A stretch of DNA of 64,000 bases, taken from assembly GCA_025200525.1 (NCBI GenBank), contig CM045762.1, positions 22,603,374 through 22,667,373 of the forward strand, given 5' to 3'. The notes under the pieces are model-generated. The model saw nothing but the letters and a program-made list of their open reading frames with translations. It was not told the origin of the DNA and did not search any database. Source of the DNA: Camellia lanceoleosa (taxonomy: Eukaryota; Streptophyta; Magnoliopsida; Ericales; Theaceae). Of the stretch, positions 36,121 through 47,031 are shown piece by piece; position 1 is the stretch's first letter; each line of letters starts with the position of its first letter. A program made the translations under genes and the position numbers.

Positions 36121-36905
36121 AAAAGGGAAGGTTGGGCAATTGGTGGACTTATTGGGTTTCCTATGTGGGGTGTTGGTTGGGGGAGTGGGGGATGATGTTT
36201 TGGTGTGTGTGTGTGGGGGGGGTGGTTGTTGTGTTTGGTTCAAAAGGGGTTTCTTTTGGTAATCATCTTACTATCGGGTTTTGTGGGGGTGTGTGGAGGA
36301 GGAGTTCCCTTGACGACATGTTTGGGTGATAGTTGTTCCTTTAAAGGTGATTTTTTTTTTTTTTGTGTGTGGATGGCTGTTTTTGTCGGGATCCTTACTA
36401 TTGATAATTTGGTCCGTCATCATATTCAAGTCAATTGGTGTTTTTTGTTGTGGTAACGCAGAGTCGATGGATCATTTGTTTATTCATTGTCTGGCGACAT
36501 CTCGGTTGTGGCGCTTATTTTTCTACTTTTGGTGTTGTGTGGGTCCAACAAAAGGAGGTCTTGGAGGTTCTCTTTATCTGGGGAGGGGGTCTGGTTGGGA
36601 AGCAGCATAAGAGGGCTTGGGCTTAGGCTTTGGCCCCTTTGTGCTTAATGTGGTTGGTTTGGTTAGAGTGGAATTGTTGTACCTTTTAGGAGGTTGCCCG
36701 TTCGTTATCATGGTAGAGCACAAGTTGTTTGAGGTTCTGTATAGTTGGGTGTCGGGGATGGTGAACCCGGATTTGTTTGCTTTCGTGGATTTTGTAGATG
36801 ATTTGATTTGTTAGGTGTTTTCCTTTTTTGGGGGGTCTTTCTTTTGTATTTTTTAGCATCTTCTTGATGCTCTTGGTAATAAATCGTATTTGTTAGAAAA
36901 AAAAA
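36121..36905 (+). mobile_element. 5'-truncated LINE (L1-type) insertion
   Basis: An insertion absent from block B, where GATAACAAGTGAAC is followed by CATGTTATTTTCC. It ends in a poly-A run (36897-36907) and is flanked by AACTCTGAAC (36111-36120) and AACTCTAAAC (36906-36915). A variable-length target duplication, a poly-A tail and a missing 5' end are LINE hallmarks. The interior translates in broken frames to the zinc-binding tail of LINE reverse transcriptases (ESMDHLFIHCLATSRLWRLF, with the cysteine/histidine spacing of that domain). No intact frame remains. The 3' end contains an AATAAA-like signal (36877-36883). Confidence 0.82.
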
Positions 36906-37864
36906 AACTCTAAACATGTTATTTTACTCTAGTAGTATGTACATTGTATGGAGTTGTTCACTGGAGAAGCTTCGCTACTCCCATGCTAGACTATGAAAAA
37001 GTGGTTGGATTGAACTGCATTCTATAATAGAATTTCTATTTACTAGCTTGCTTGCCCTGTCTTACAAAGTTTTGAATGCCTTACTTTCCTCAAAATGTCC
37101 AGATCGACTGTGAATTTGATCGTCTTAATTTAATGCCAATTTGGTTTAGACTATTGTGATGAGCATGACTGATTGTTCGTACTCCATGGGATTCCCCTTT
37201 GGACCACTAGTTGAAAGGAAGTTTTAGAAGGCTCCCAAAAAGAAAAAAACATCCTGATCTCCAAATTTGATGTCTAATAGAGAGAAAATAAGGGTTTGTT
37301 GGGCTGATAGTGGTATCAGTTTTTGTTATCTGTATGCTTAACCTTAACCAACACACAAAAAAAAAAAAAAAAAAAAAAACAAACAAACAAACAAAGCAAC
37401 AGAAGATTAAAATGGCAATTTCTAAAGTTGACCTTGGGGGGGAAGAATTGATGTGGTGAAACTTCTTCGATTTCGGTGATATGACTTTATCATGCCCCAT
37501 CGGAGAAGACATCAGTCATTTACCCAATAAAAATGGACAAACAAAAGAAGGGGACAAAATTATCTTTGGTCTATGAATTTTATTATCAAAGATTCCCGAT
37601 TCTGGTTGTTCCAAGTTTCTCTTGAAAAAGGTATATTTAAAATTTAGAAAGTATGCTTTTCTAAATAATGGGCTGGGCCCAACGACGGGAAAGGAAAACT
37701 TATTGCGATAATGACCCGGTGAGGGAAAGGAAGACTTCAGTAAATGATGACCGTGGAATTAGCATCAACTGACTCGAATTCCATGTCTTCTTTATTGACA
37801 CTACCAAGTCCAACGGAAGAATCATTGTCTTTGCAAAAGTGTTCATTTATAAATGGAATAAATA

Positions 37865-38003
37865 ATGGAAAAACAGAGGAATTCCATGAATTGGACATTA
37901 GCCCATCAATGGAAGTCCTCAAAATACCTTTCTTGTTTTTGTTCAGTATATGGCGTTCGTTTAGTGTTAATCTTGTAAAGACAGAGCTGTTGTATGGTTC
38001 ATA
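37865..38003 (+). pseudogene. S-domain receptor kinase, exon 1 fragment (copy C)
   Basis: The start codon at 37865 aligns with those at 1322 and 24018 (MEKQRNSMN). A 1-bp deletion (ATGAATTGG against ATGAATTTGG) then throws it out of frame, and the ORF closes after 37 codons. Homology to copy B fades around 37960, before the lectin domain. Confidence 0.75.
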
Positions 38004-38079
38004 GATATATATCAATCTATTATGTTGAACTCCATCATTGTTTTAAATGCCGGATTGTTGTACAAGGGAAGATTAATGA

Positions 38080-38430
38080 ATGTGAGTTTTACCCCGGACC
38101 ATTACTTTTTATTGATCCCATTCTAACTACTAGTTGAGGCAACCCATGATTATCAACTCTGTAAGTAAACTCTCCGGAGATGGATCGTCAACGCTTTTCC
38201 ATGATGTCAAGTCTTGATCTAGACTTGTTACATTGTTCTCTCCCATCTTGGTCGTATCCGCGTATTGCATGGGAAATCAAAGCTCGCCATAGGAAGCTGT
38301 CAATTTGTTTCGTCTTGCTAAATAGAACAAGATTTCCAGAATCTAAGAGCTGTGACACTGGACTTTCTTCGACTCTTAACAGGTTAGATGACCAGACAAT
38401 GCTCTGTGTTCCATTGAGAAGAACCAGTGA
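38080..38430 (-). pseudogene. S-domain fragment on the minus strand
   Basis: Read on the minus strand it gives part of a lectin/S-locus exon: LVLLNGTQSIVWSSN, then SQLLDSGNLVL, then (after frame changes) SWKSVDDPSP and YRVDNHGLPQL in broken form. These align with the corresponding exon 1 parts of copies B and D (LDSGNFVLRN, KSSDDPTRGDF). It faces copy C and is oriented like pseudogene D, so it is probably a piece of another inverted duplicate. No start and no kinase exon is attached. Confidence 0.7.
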
Positions 38431-39370
38431 TCTAAAAAGAGAAAGAAAAGGCTACATTTAATCTAGTTTTAAAATATGTTTTTAAAAATAAATAAATAAA
38501 AACTTCTCATTTCAGTATGGTTTTATCTTTTTAGGGAAAAAAAAATTAAAAAATATTTTTTTGGTATTTATTTTTGTCAAATTAATTTATAATTTTCTCA
38601 AAAAAAAAATCAAAAAAATTGATTCAAACATTGAAACCAAACATAGTCTTAGGGTTTTAAAATTGAAAATGAGGGTAATATTGGAATATAGGGATGTGTA
38701 CTAAGAATTTATATTTTTATAATGTGTGTATTGAGAAGGCGCTCATTAAATGTGTGTACTGAGAGGAATTAGTATGTAGAAATAGAATTACCCTAACTTG
38801 TCCTTATGGACAATGTGTTTCAACACTTGGACCTCCAAACAAACAAAATATAGGGTTGGATTTATCAACCGAGAGCCTTTTTAGAATTGTTTTCTAATTT
38901 ATTCATTTTTTTTAAAATTGGAAAGTAATTTGACAAAATAAACACCAAAAACATATCTTGATATCTTCAAAAATTATTTCCACCCTAAAAAGATAAACCA
39001 TATAAAAATGGAACTACTCTATAAAAATAATCATTTTTTTTTTCATCAAACTCGTTTTCAGTGAACAAAATTTAAAAAATCAACCAAATATAAAGATTTC
39101 TGAAGCTGGTTGCAACTTGTGGGCAAAAACTTGATAAGGAGAGCTTCTAGTATAAAGTTCATAGTTTAGAAGGATCATACATCATATGACTCGAACAAAA
39201 ACAAAACTAAATGAACAAACCCATTCAAAAACAACAACAACAACAAAACTTTCATTAGCTGAACTCAAATGTCTTGGACCGTAAAAATTAAGACATGTTA
39301 AATTATGCAACTCAAAACCAATTGACAATAACTAAGCTTGGGTGGCTTAGGTAGACAATGTGAGACAAGT
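38431..39370. other. AT-rich spacer, no gene seen
   Basis: Long A/T runs and short repeats; no coding region, inverted terminus or LTR edge recognised. Confidence 0.6.
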
Positions 39371-42300
39371 CTATCGGGGCTCTAACTGTGTTAGAGTGAC
39401 CATGTTGGCTGAACATGGTTCATTCTTGCTTCGTGATGACTCTTCTTCAAGCAGATTCCTTTCAGTGAAAAAACCAGGTGATTTAGGTTGATGAGTCAGA
39501 GTACCCTCAAATTCAACATCAGAACCACTGTCGACATGTTAGGCCTATCCTCTGGCCGATGTTGCACACACAATAAACCCAAATGAATTGAACACAACAC
39601 TTCGTGTAAATTGCATGAGTTTTCTATTGCTGCATCAATCAATTTTGTTGCCTTGCCTTCCTTATAAAGTATCCAGGCCTGAACAATTGGAAACACTTTT
39701 AATCAGTCGTTTAAAAAAAAGAAAAAAAAAAATCCAATTCTATGCTTGCTTACATGCCCAAGAAGGTTGAGGTGATGATTTGGGTGATAGAATCCCCTGT
39801 TTCTAATACCATAACACCAAAGCTAAATACATCTGATTTTACTGAGAAAAGCCCCTCAATTGCATATTCCGGAGACATGTAACCACTACAGGAAAACAAT
39901 GAACAAATAAACTAGATTATGAGCATTGTTGAAAGAGGATGATTAATTTTGAACGTGTTAGTAGATTCTTACTATGTTCCGACAACTTTTTTTGTATTTT
40001 CTTCTGCATCGTTTCCTCCAAAACTTCTGGCTAAGCCAAAGCCTGATATTTTTGGGTTCATCTCATGATCTAGTAAAATATTGCTACCTTTTAGATCCCT
40101 ATGGATAATTTTGAGTCTAGAATCTTGATGAAGATAAAGAAGCCCCCTAGCAATTCCATTGATAATGTGGAAGCGCTTAGGCCAATCCAGCAGCATCCTT
40201 CGTGATTGATCTGTCCAGTTTTTTGCCCAAGTTAAACCAAGCTGCTAGTAGTTAGCTTCTAGAGTATGTATGCAAAATTATTCCAGTAAACAGAAACATA
40301 AATTTTCATTGGGAAAGTCTGTGAGGACAGGTTCTTGATCCAGTATGAAGTAGAATGTGATTAATTAGCTGGAATACTGGTTAAATCAGAATATGATGGT
40401 TTTGAGATATCCATACCGAAAACAAAGGAATCCAAGGTATTGTTGGGCATGTATTCATATATTAACATCCTTTCTTCTCCTTGATTGCAATATCCTAGCG
40501 ACATAGTGAAAAAATTTAGAACCGACTGCCTAGAACTTGGTAACCAATATTGTTTGTTACCTTGTAAACAGGTCCAAATCCACCCTCTCCAAGCTTATTG
40601 TTAATTGCAAAGTTATCTGTAGCACTAGTGATTGTAGCCAAGTCAAATAATGGTACCTCTATATCTTCATTTTTGGTTTTTTTGCAGTAACCTTTTCCAG
40701 GGTGATGCCTTACTCGTCCTGCAGAGACGGGTTTAAATGAAACAACTTGTTCAGTGAAGGTGTGCACTTATTGCAATTTGAGAAAGGGCACATATACACT
40801 TAAACGCACCCATAAACATGAGATTCTGAAACATCAATGATTAATTTGGGTTACCTTACATTTTTTTGGTTGCTTCTTCCAAATGTAAAACGTAATGCCT
40901 AGTCCAAATATAAGTGTTGTTGAGACTCTTTGAGATGACTATGATCCTCTTTGCTCTCTTCCAAATAGAGGAAGGATTCTTCTCCACTGGGGACAAAGCA
41001 TTTCCTTGACAATCAAAATAATAAATATTTTAATTAAGGAAGATAAAAATGGAGCCCAAGAATGGGGAAGAAACAACCAACCTAAGCAGCCACTAATGGA
41101 TAAGAAATGAATAACACAACAAATGGCCTCGTCACAGTAGAAATTATCAATCTTTGCACTTAGCAATGATTGATCCGACCGCTAAATAGAAATGTACAAG
41201 AGTTGCCAGTTGAGCTAACCGAGTTGGATCACATGCTCCATTTTTGAAAAATAAAAAGCTTAAATAAATAAGAAAACAAGAGTTCTCAAAATTGAGGGGC
41301 AATTGCCCCACTTGTGCCCTGATCTGCTCGCCTTGACCACATGTGTTTGCCAGTGTGGCTAGCTTGACCTAATATTGAAGCAATTCAATTAAATTTATTT
41401 AAATGCTAGAAAACTAGGAATTCGAGGTGGTTAGGTTATATTTGGGGATGTTTCTCTTCAAACCAAGCCACACTAACTTTGCATTGTATAGCGTCTGATA
41501 CAGTATAGAAAATTAAGGACAACACTAATATGATAGATCAAGAACTGGCAAGATAATGAAATTAAGCCTGCAGGTCCAGATTTTGATGTGGCTTGGTAAG
41601 GGAATTGTTACCTAATTCAGAAGCAGCCATTCTAATGTAATGATCTTGACCATTTGAAAGAACTCTCTAATATCAACAAGTTCATCAAACCAGAGCAAGC
41701 ATCCACTTCGTCTACTTATATCCGAATTCGCATAAGCCATACAAGGGCAGTCTTTCAAGCACATCGTCTCACATTCCCTAAGAGTCATGCTCAAATTAAA
41801 CCATGAATTTCGTGTGTCCGGCAATTTAACCCTCGAGTACTTCAAAAGCCCATCTCCATTAGCACTGCAATTGTGATATATATGATAATTGGTCCTTCAG
41901 ATGACTATGATTATGTGTTGAATATGCGTTTGTGTGTAAATATGTGAAAATATGTGGTTTTAAATTTCTATCTGTCTATCGTAGAAATATCTATTTGATC
42001 ATCTACTTTTGAAATTAAATTGAAGGCCTTAACGGCCACAGAATCCGAAATTGATTACACCATTGTGATTGACATAATTTTTAGAGCCTACGGTGAAGTT
42101 TAATTAGAAACTGATTCAGATCAATTAACTTGATTAAATTAATGAATCAGTGTCCAGTTGTTATTATTATTATAATGAAATTAGTGGAGAGTGTTGTAAA
42201 AAGGCACTATACCTCAATTCTTCTCCTTAGTTGTATTTTGGCTGATCTTGGACTCAAAATTAGAGAGAGGGTCTGCTATAGAGAGGGAGAAGGAAGGATT

Positions 42301-42883
42301 GTGCCATTTTGGTCTTGAGGCTTGGAAATTTGAAGTCTAACTCAAGATTTGATCATAAATTGGGAAGAGTAAGGCTCCTAGGTGAGTGAATTTGGCATCT
42401 TCGTTTGTAATCTTTGTGAATTCAAGTTGAATGTTGATAAGGAACATAAAATGAATTGATCATGATGAAATCAAGTTGGTTTGTTGATTTGGTAGTCTAT
42501 ATGCACATGCATGTAAGAAAGTACCTTGAAATTGCATGTTTGAACAAAAATGTACAAAAAACAAATGTTGATTGAAACTCATGTTTTGGTCACCTCTTCA
42601 CCAATTAAGTTGTGAATGATGAGCATCTCCCACATGCATGTACAAATCATGGGGGTGTAAAGCTTGAATATTTGAATTTGAGCATGTTGGTGTTGAGTTT
42701 GAGGTAATTTGAGTCTTGCATATGATTAAATTGTGAAATTGAGCTCCATTGTATTGTAATTGGGTGTTGGTATCATGTTAGTATATGATTATGTAAAGTT
42801 GAGCCAAAAACATGCATTTGGAGCCTCTGAACATCGAATTGAAGCTCAAGAACTTGATCTGGAAATTCCAGAATTTTGATGTC

Positions 42884-43088
42884 CGCTCGAGCGGGAAAAC
42901 CGCCGCTTGAGTGTGAAATTCGTGCTCCCAGCATATTTTGCAGACATGACACCCGCTCGAGCGGGGAAGTTCACGCTCGAGCGGGGAGCCATGTAGAGAG
43001 GCCTTCCGCTCGAGCGCCAAAGTGGACGATCGAGCATAATTTTCGCATAACCAATACTTTTGCAGGCCTCAAGGGTTCGCTCGAGCAG
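42884..43088. promoter_or_regulatory. Three palindrome pairs plus one single site in a solo LTR
   Basis: Decamers start at 42884/42904, 42954/42974 and 43007/43027, each pair with a 10-bp spacer; a single CGCTCGAGCA lies at 43079-43088. Spacer sequences differ (GGAAAACCGC, GGGAAGTTCA, CCAAAGTGGA). Confidence 0.6.
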
Positions 43089-43416
43089 GGACCTTGTTTT
43101 ATGAAATTTTGAAAATACATTCTATGTTCTGTTTTCCGTTCCCTTTCACTTCTAAGCACTCGTAGGCATACATTAAGCATTGTAATTGAGTTAAAGAGAT
43201 AAGAATGAAGCCTAAAAAGGAATATGTGAATTTAGAACAGATCGAATTGTTTGTGATCCTTCTTGTGTTTATGGAATGTGTAGGGTCAAGCTCCAGGGCA
43301 AATCCACAAGCCGATCACTGTGAGTAATATCTTAACAAGATATTTGAAATATACTGTTGTCCAATTGTTTACTTCTATGTAAGTTTTGTAAGTTCATTAA
43401 TTTGAATGGTGGACAA

Positions 43417-43619
43417 CGATTGACATAAATGATTGGGCCAAAGGCCGATTGATATGAATGATTGGGCCGAAGGCCGATTGACATGAATGATTGGGTCGAA
43501 GGCCGATTGATATAAATGATTGGACCAAAGGCCGATTGACACAAACAATTGGGCCAAAGGCCGATTGACATAAATGATTGGGCTGAAGGCCGATTGATCC
43601 AAGTGATTGGGCCAAAGAC
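43417..43619. repeat. Tandem repeat, seven 29-bp units
   Basis: Units run CGATTGACATAAATGATTGG and GCCAAAGGC with one to four substitutions each, head to tail with no spacer. It lies inside the solo LTR, at the position of the irregular repeats of the related LTR (7640-7897). Confidence 0.9.
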
Positions 43620-45174
43620 CGTTTGCTGTAACTGTTTCAAAGATTGCTTATGTATCTACCTTATTTGATATTATTCACTGGGCTTTCGCTCACACTCATT
43701 CATGTACATGTAAGTGAGCTAAGGGACGTCCAGAATTAGCTTTAGTGAAATTGTGAGAAACAGTCAAAGTTTTGAGGAGTCAGCCCAAACGTCTCACGCA
43801 CGAGACTGTCTTCGCCTTCATCCTTGTTCATAGTTTTATTATGTTGGCGAAAGCATTGGACCACTTTTGTATATAAGTCTTGGGTTCGACTGACTTAAAG
43901 TTGTATGATCCTGCACGTACAGTGTTTTGTGTTAGTAAACATTTTGATGTAAGTTATTAACATATAAATGTTTGGAATGTTATAGTGTGCATATAAGCAC
44001 AGCTTTATGGACAAAGTTTTAAATTACTTCCGTTTGGCCCCTTTACTCTAATGAGTTTTGCTTTATTTGGTTTGAGGCCATAGGTAATCTCGTGATTACT
44101 GGTCGGTTATGCCTTAACCCATAGGGGTGGGTTTGGGCCATGACAGCAATTCAAGGGTGTTCTCCGAACACAACCATCTGCTTCTGTGCCTCCATCATTT
44201 GGGGATTTTGGTACAAATCTATCCAAACACTGGCATTCTGGTGAGTTACCCTCAGTACAGAGACCATAAGCACCACAAAATGAAAAAGCATCACAATTGG
44301 TCTTTTTAGTGGTTAGTTCTAGGGCCCAACTCTTGGTTGACCCATCTCTCCAATTCCACGTCATGAACTACAGTTCACCAGTTTGATTCAACACCATCCT
44401 TGAGCCAACCAAGCTGTCAAGAAGGTCATAAGTGCAATAAATCTCCTTCTCATTCAATACAAAAGTGAAATTGTAAATGGAGTATGAAGATATCCTAGGC
44501 ATGCCGCTAAACCAAAGACCATTCCATGGTCCAGAACGAAATTGCTGAACAGAGTTCTTCTTCAGAAAATACTGTGGAAACCCATGAGAATCAATCCTGT
44601 ACATAAAATCTCCTCGAGTTGGATCGTCACTGCTCTTTCACGACCACAGGTACCTGTCTAGTCCAATAACGTTGTTGATTCCAAGCTTCATACCGAGTAA
44701 AAACGTGTCTGTTGGATCGTCAAAACCATGCCATAAATAATTCTCTGGGTTATGATCATCTGAATTTCTCAAAACAAAATTTCCTGAATCCAAGAGTTCT
44801 GCAACTGGGTTGTTTGAGGATTTTGATGAATTAGAAGACCAAATTTTGATGTTATCTTTATGGTTGAGGACGAGAACGCCTTCTTGGGTAAGCTGTAGAA
44901 CACCAGAGGAATCCTCCATAATGGGTACTTCTCTGTTGGCAACCCATACAACAGTCCTGGAATCATTAGATATCTTAGTGTACCATATGCCAAGCTATCG
45001 ATTTTTGGAACTCCTAGGACTAAAGAACCCGAGCTCGAAGCTTCCTCCAATGGAGACTATTGTGTCACCATCTTTAATGGATTGAGTTGTGGCTATTGTG
45101 CTCACTGCGGTGGAGGATGCTAAGATGGAACATAGAAAGGATGACAGTAGCAGAGTGGTGATGGTATCCGTCAT

Positions 45175-46639
45175 GAAAGATTTTCAAGAGTTTGATTGAG
45201 GGGAGGAGAAGGGGAGGAAAGAGTCAGTTGTGAGGGGATAGAAAAGGAGAAAGAAAGGAATGAAAATCTCATATATCTTGTTTGTTCATACAATAATTAA
45301 TTAAGGAGATGTATTTAATTAGATATTTTAATATATTATTATGAGTAGCGCTTCACTTTTCTTTTGTTTGTTTTCAATTTTGGAGAAGTGAAGTGCTTAA
45401 ATTACTTATACTCTCTCCCCTCGCAATTCCTCCATACACTTCTATTTTCCTTCTATAAGAGAATTCAAACATAATTTAACTAAGAATAATGTTAGAGGTC
45501 CTAAAAGATTTATTAAAATTCCTACCAAATGTCTCACATGATAAAGCCCATGTGAGACATTTAGTATAAATTTTGATAAATCTTTTGAAATTTTTAACAT
45601 TTTTCTTTTAACTAATTATATCCCTCCAAATCCTTCACTTGCCCTCCTAAACCATCAATCCAAACGAAGTGTAAAGTTGCACATGTTCATGAAAAAACTG
45701 GTTTGGTAGCATAAATGATGGGTCTTGAACTGGTATAAGGGCTTGGAGTTTGAGGCTTTTCCCAAACTAGGCCTAGGTACTACTTTATTTTCCAAACTAA
45801 GCCTAGTTTGGCTGAATTTCCCAAAATAAGCTGAAGCGTGTTTACAAAACACGCTTTCAACATGTTTCTGGCACAGGCGGACAAAATATACAAAATCCTA
45901 AAAGCGTGGTTAGAAAACACGACTTTAATTAAGAAAACGTTGTTTCTATTAGCGTTTTCAACTTAAATAATAACGCGATTTGGAAACATGCTTTTAATAG
46001 AAAAAGTAATTTCTAACCACGCTTTTAACAGAAAGCCATTATAAAATGGCCCACCCCACCCCCCCATTTGCAACCACGCTTTTAAACACTTTTCTTTCTT
46101 TTCCCCCAAAACCCGAACCAGTTCTCCCTCTCTCTGTTGCTCTCTCTCTCTCTCAGTTTGAATTTTATTTATATTGATTTTGTTTGTGAAAATGTGAATG
46201 TGGGTGGATAACAATGTGGGGTTTTGTGAATTCAAATTAAGGAAGTTTGGAAGATAGAATAGTTTTGTGAATTCAAATTGATACCAATGTGGGTAGAATA
46301 GGGTTCTATGAATTGAAATTGTGGTTTTGAATTCACAGAACCCTAGCCCTAACCTAATTTTGTTAAGGCTAGGGTTTTGTGAATTCAAATTTTGGTTATT
46401 ATATGCATTTGTGTTTGTTTGTGAATTCAAATTTTGATTAATTATGAGTTGTACCAATCTCTGTGTTTGTTTGTGAATTCAAGTTCTGTCTAGATAGGCC
46501 GATCTAGACAGAATCCAGGTCCCAAAACCGTAGGAGACACAAATAAATTAAACTTTTTATTGCAAATAAAATTATGGATAAACCCAAAATGATATTTGTT
46601 ACTTTCTTTTACCTTATATCTATTAGTTGGCCCCCTACA
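45175..46639. other. 5' flank of copy D and spacer, no gene seen
   Basis: Upstream of the copy D start codon. It contains a foldback element (45488-45601), several AAAACACGCTT-like repeats (45845-46085), a CT tract (46124-46154) and GTGAATTCAAA repeats (46220-46490) that recur at 57765-57830. Confidence 0.55.
45488..45601. repeat. Foldback (hairpin) element, arms about 50 bp
   Basis: Left arm AATGTTAGAGG..AAATGTCTCACATG (to 45540) pairs with right arm CATGTGAGACATTT..AACATT (45549-45601) around an ~8-base loop. The inner ~14 bp of each arm match perfectly. Likely a small MITE; it could fold if transcribed. Confidence 0.75.
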
Positions 46640-46827
46640 TATAGCGATCTTGGTCTATCCTCTCTTTATTTATTGTATTCCGGACTCGGTTCTGTGGATG
46701 TGTTATTGTCTCATTCTCATTTGAATCATTTACTCCTTATATTTGAGTTTTAGGATGTGTTGGGTAGGTTTGTTTCAGGTTGGGTGTGTTTAGAAACCCA
46801 TAATTGATGCCCAGATTTTGGCCTTCA

Positions 46828-47031
46828 CGCTCGAGCAGAGCTTTTGACGCTCGAACGGGCCCTTCGTTGTTGCTTCTCCGCTCAAGCGGGAGTTTTGACG
46901 CTCGAGCGTGAATATCCATCTCCCATTATTTTCTCTGCAAGTCTTCGTACGCTCGAGCGGGAGTTTTGACGCTCGAGCGTGAATATTTGATTTTGTTCCT
47001 CTGCTTGAGCGGGGAGTTTGACGCTCGAGCG
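46828..47031. promoter_or_regulatory. Four palindrome pairs upstream of the 5' LTR TATA box
   Basis: Decamers start at 46828/46848, 46879/46899, 46950/46970 and 47002/47022, all with 10-bp spacers (mostly GGAGTTTTGA or close variants). The TATA box follows about 97 bp downstream, which places the array in the U3 promoter region. Confidence 0.65.

Larger units (their letters stand above)
35240..37864 (+). other. Paralogous block C: 5' flank of a third S-domain kinase
   Basis: Colinear with block B once the insertions at 5838-8453, 8833-13834, 14103-21632 and 21761-22511 are removed from B and the LINE at 36121-36905 from C. It therefore preserves the pre-insertion sites of all those elements. 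It includes a CT tract (35824-35858) and two of the ~52-bp direct repeats (about 37660-37745). Non-coding. Confidence 0.85.
41872..44145 (+). mobile_element. Solo LTR, 2.3 kb, inside exon 1 of copy D
   Basis: It begins TGTGATATATATG and ends GGTTTGGGCCATGACA. GCAAT flanks it on both sides (41867-41871 and 44146-44150). Removing it and one GCAAT restores the reading of the receptor exon across NC-SANGDG, so the boundaries are firm. Same family as the solo LTR at 5838-8453: shared GGAAATTCCAGAATT block, palindrome pairs, a repeat array, a TCACGCACGAGACTGTC-like tract and the 3' end. No internal domain, primer site or polypurine tract. A GAGAGAG leader-like tract lies near 42264-42300. Confidence 0.9.
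39371..45174 (-). pseudogene. S-domain (G-type lectin) receptor-like kinase, copy D, disrupted
   Basis: Minus strand. Exon 1 (45174-44146 and 41871-41612, split by a solo LTR) encodes a signal peptide ([14 protein letters not shown]), lectin domain ([20 protein letters not shown]), S-locus region (FRSGPWNGLWFSG), EGF-like part (CGAYGLCTEGNSPECQC) and PAN domain (LRECETMCLKDCPCMAY). Exon 2 (41004-40855) holds the membrane segment, exon 3 (40718-40561) [10 protein letters not shown], exon 5 (40210-39973) [10 protein letters not shown], exon 6 (39885-39754), and exon 7 (39678-39371) ends TLTQLEPR. Lesions: TAG at LGIWY, TGA for a tryptophan near 44634, TAG after GEL near 44367, a 1-bp deletion near 41665, a frameshift in the membrane exon, loss of the first 60 percent of exon 4 (ATP-site lysine and helix C), DFG changed to GFG, a 19-bp deletion in exon 6 and a frameshift in exon 7. 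Exons 3 and 5 (158 and 238 bp) match copy B exactly in length. Confidence 0.9.

Noticed and set aside
36042..36814. Several overlapping plus-strand frames around 36042-36814
   Set aside because: Broken frames of a truncated LINE; only the zinc-binding tail of the reverse transcriptase is recognisable.
43417..43619. CRISPR-like array of 29-bp repeats
   Set aside because: The units are head to tail with no spacers, inside a plant LTR. It is a tandem repeat.
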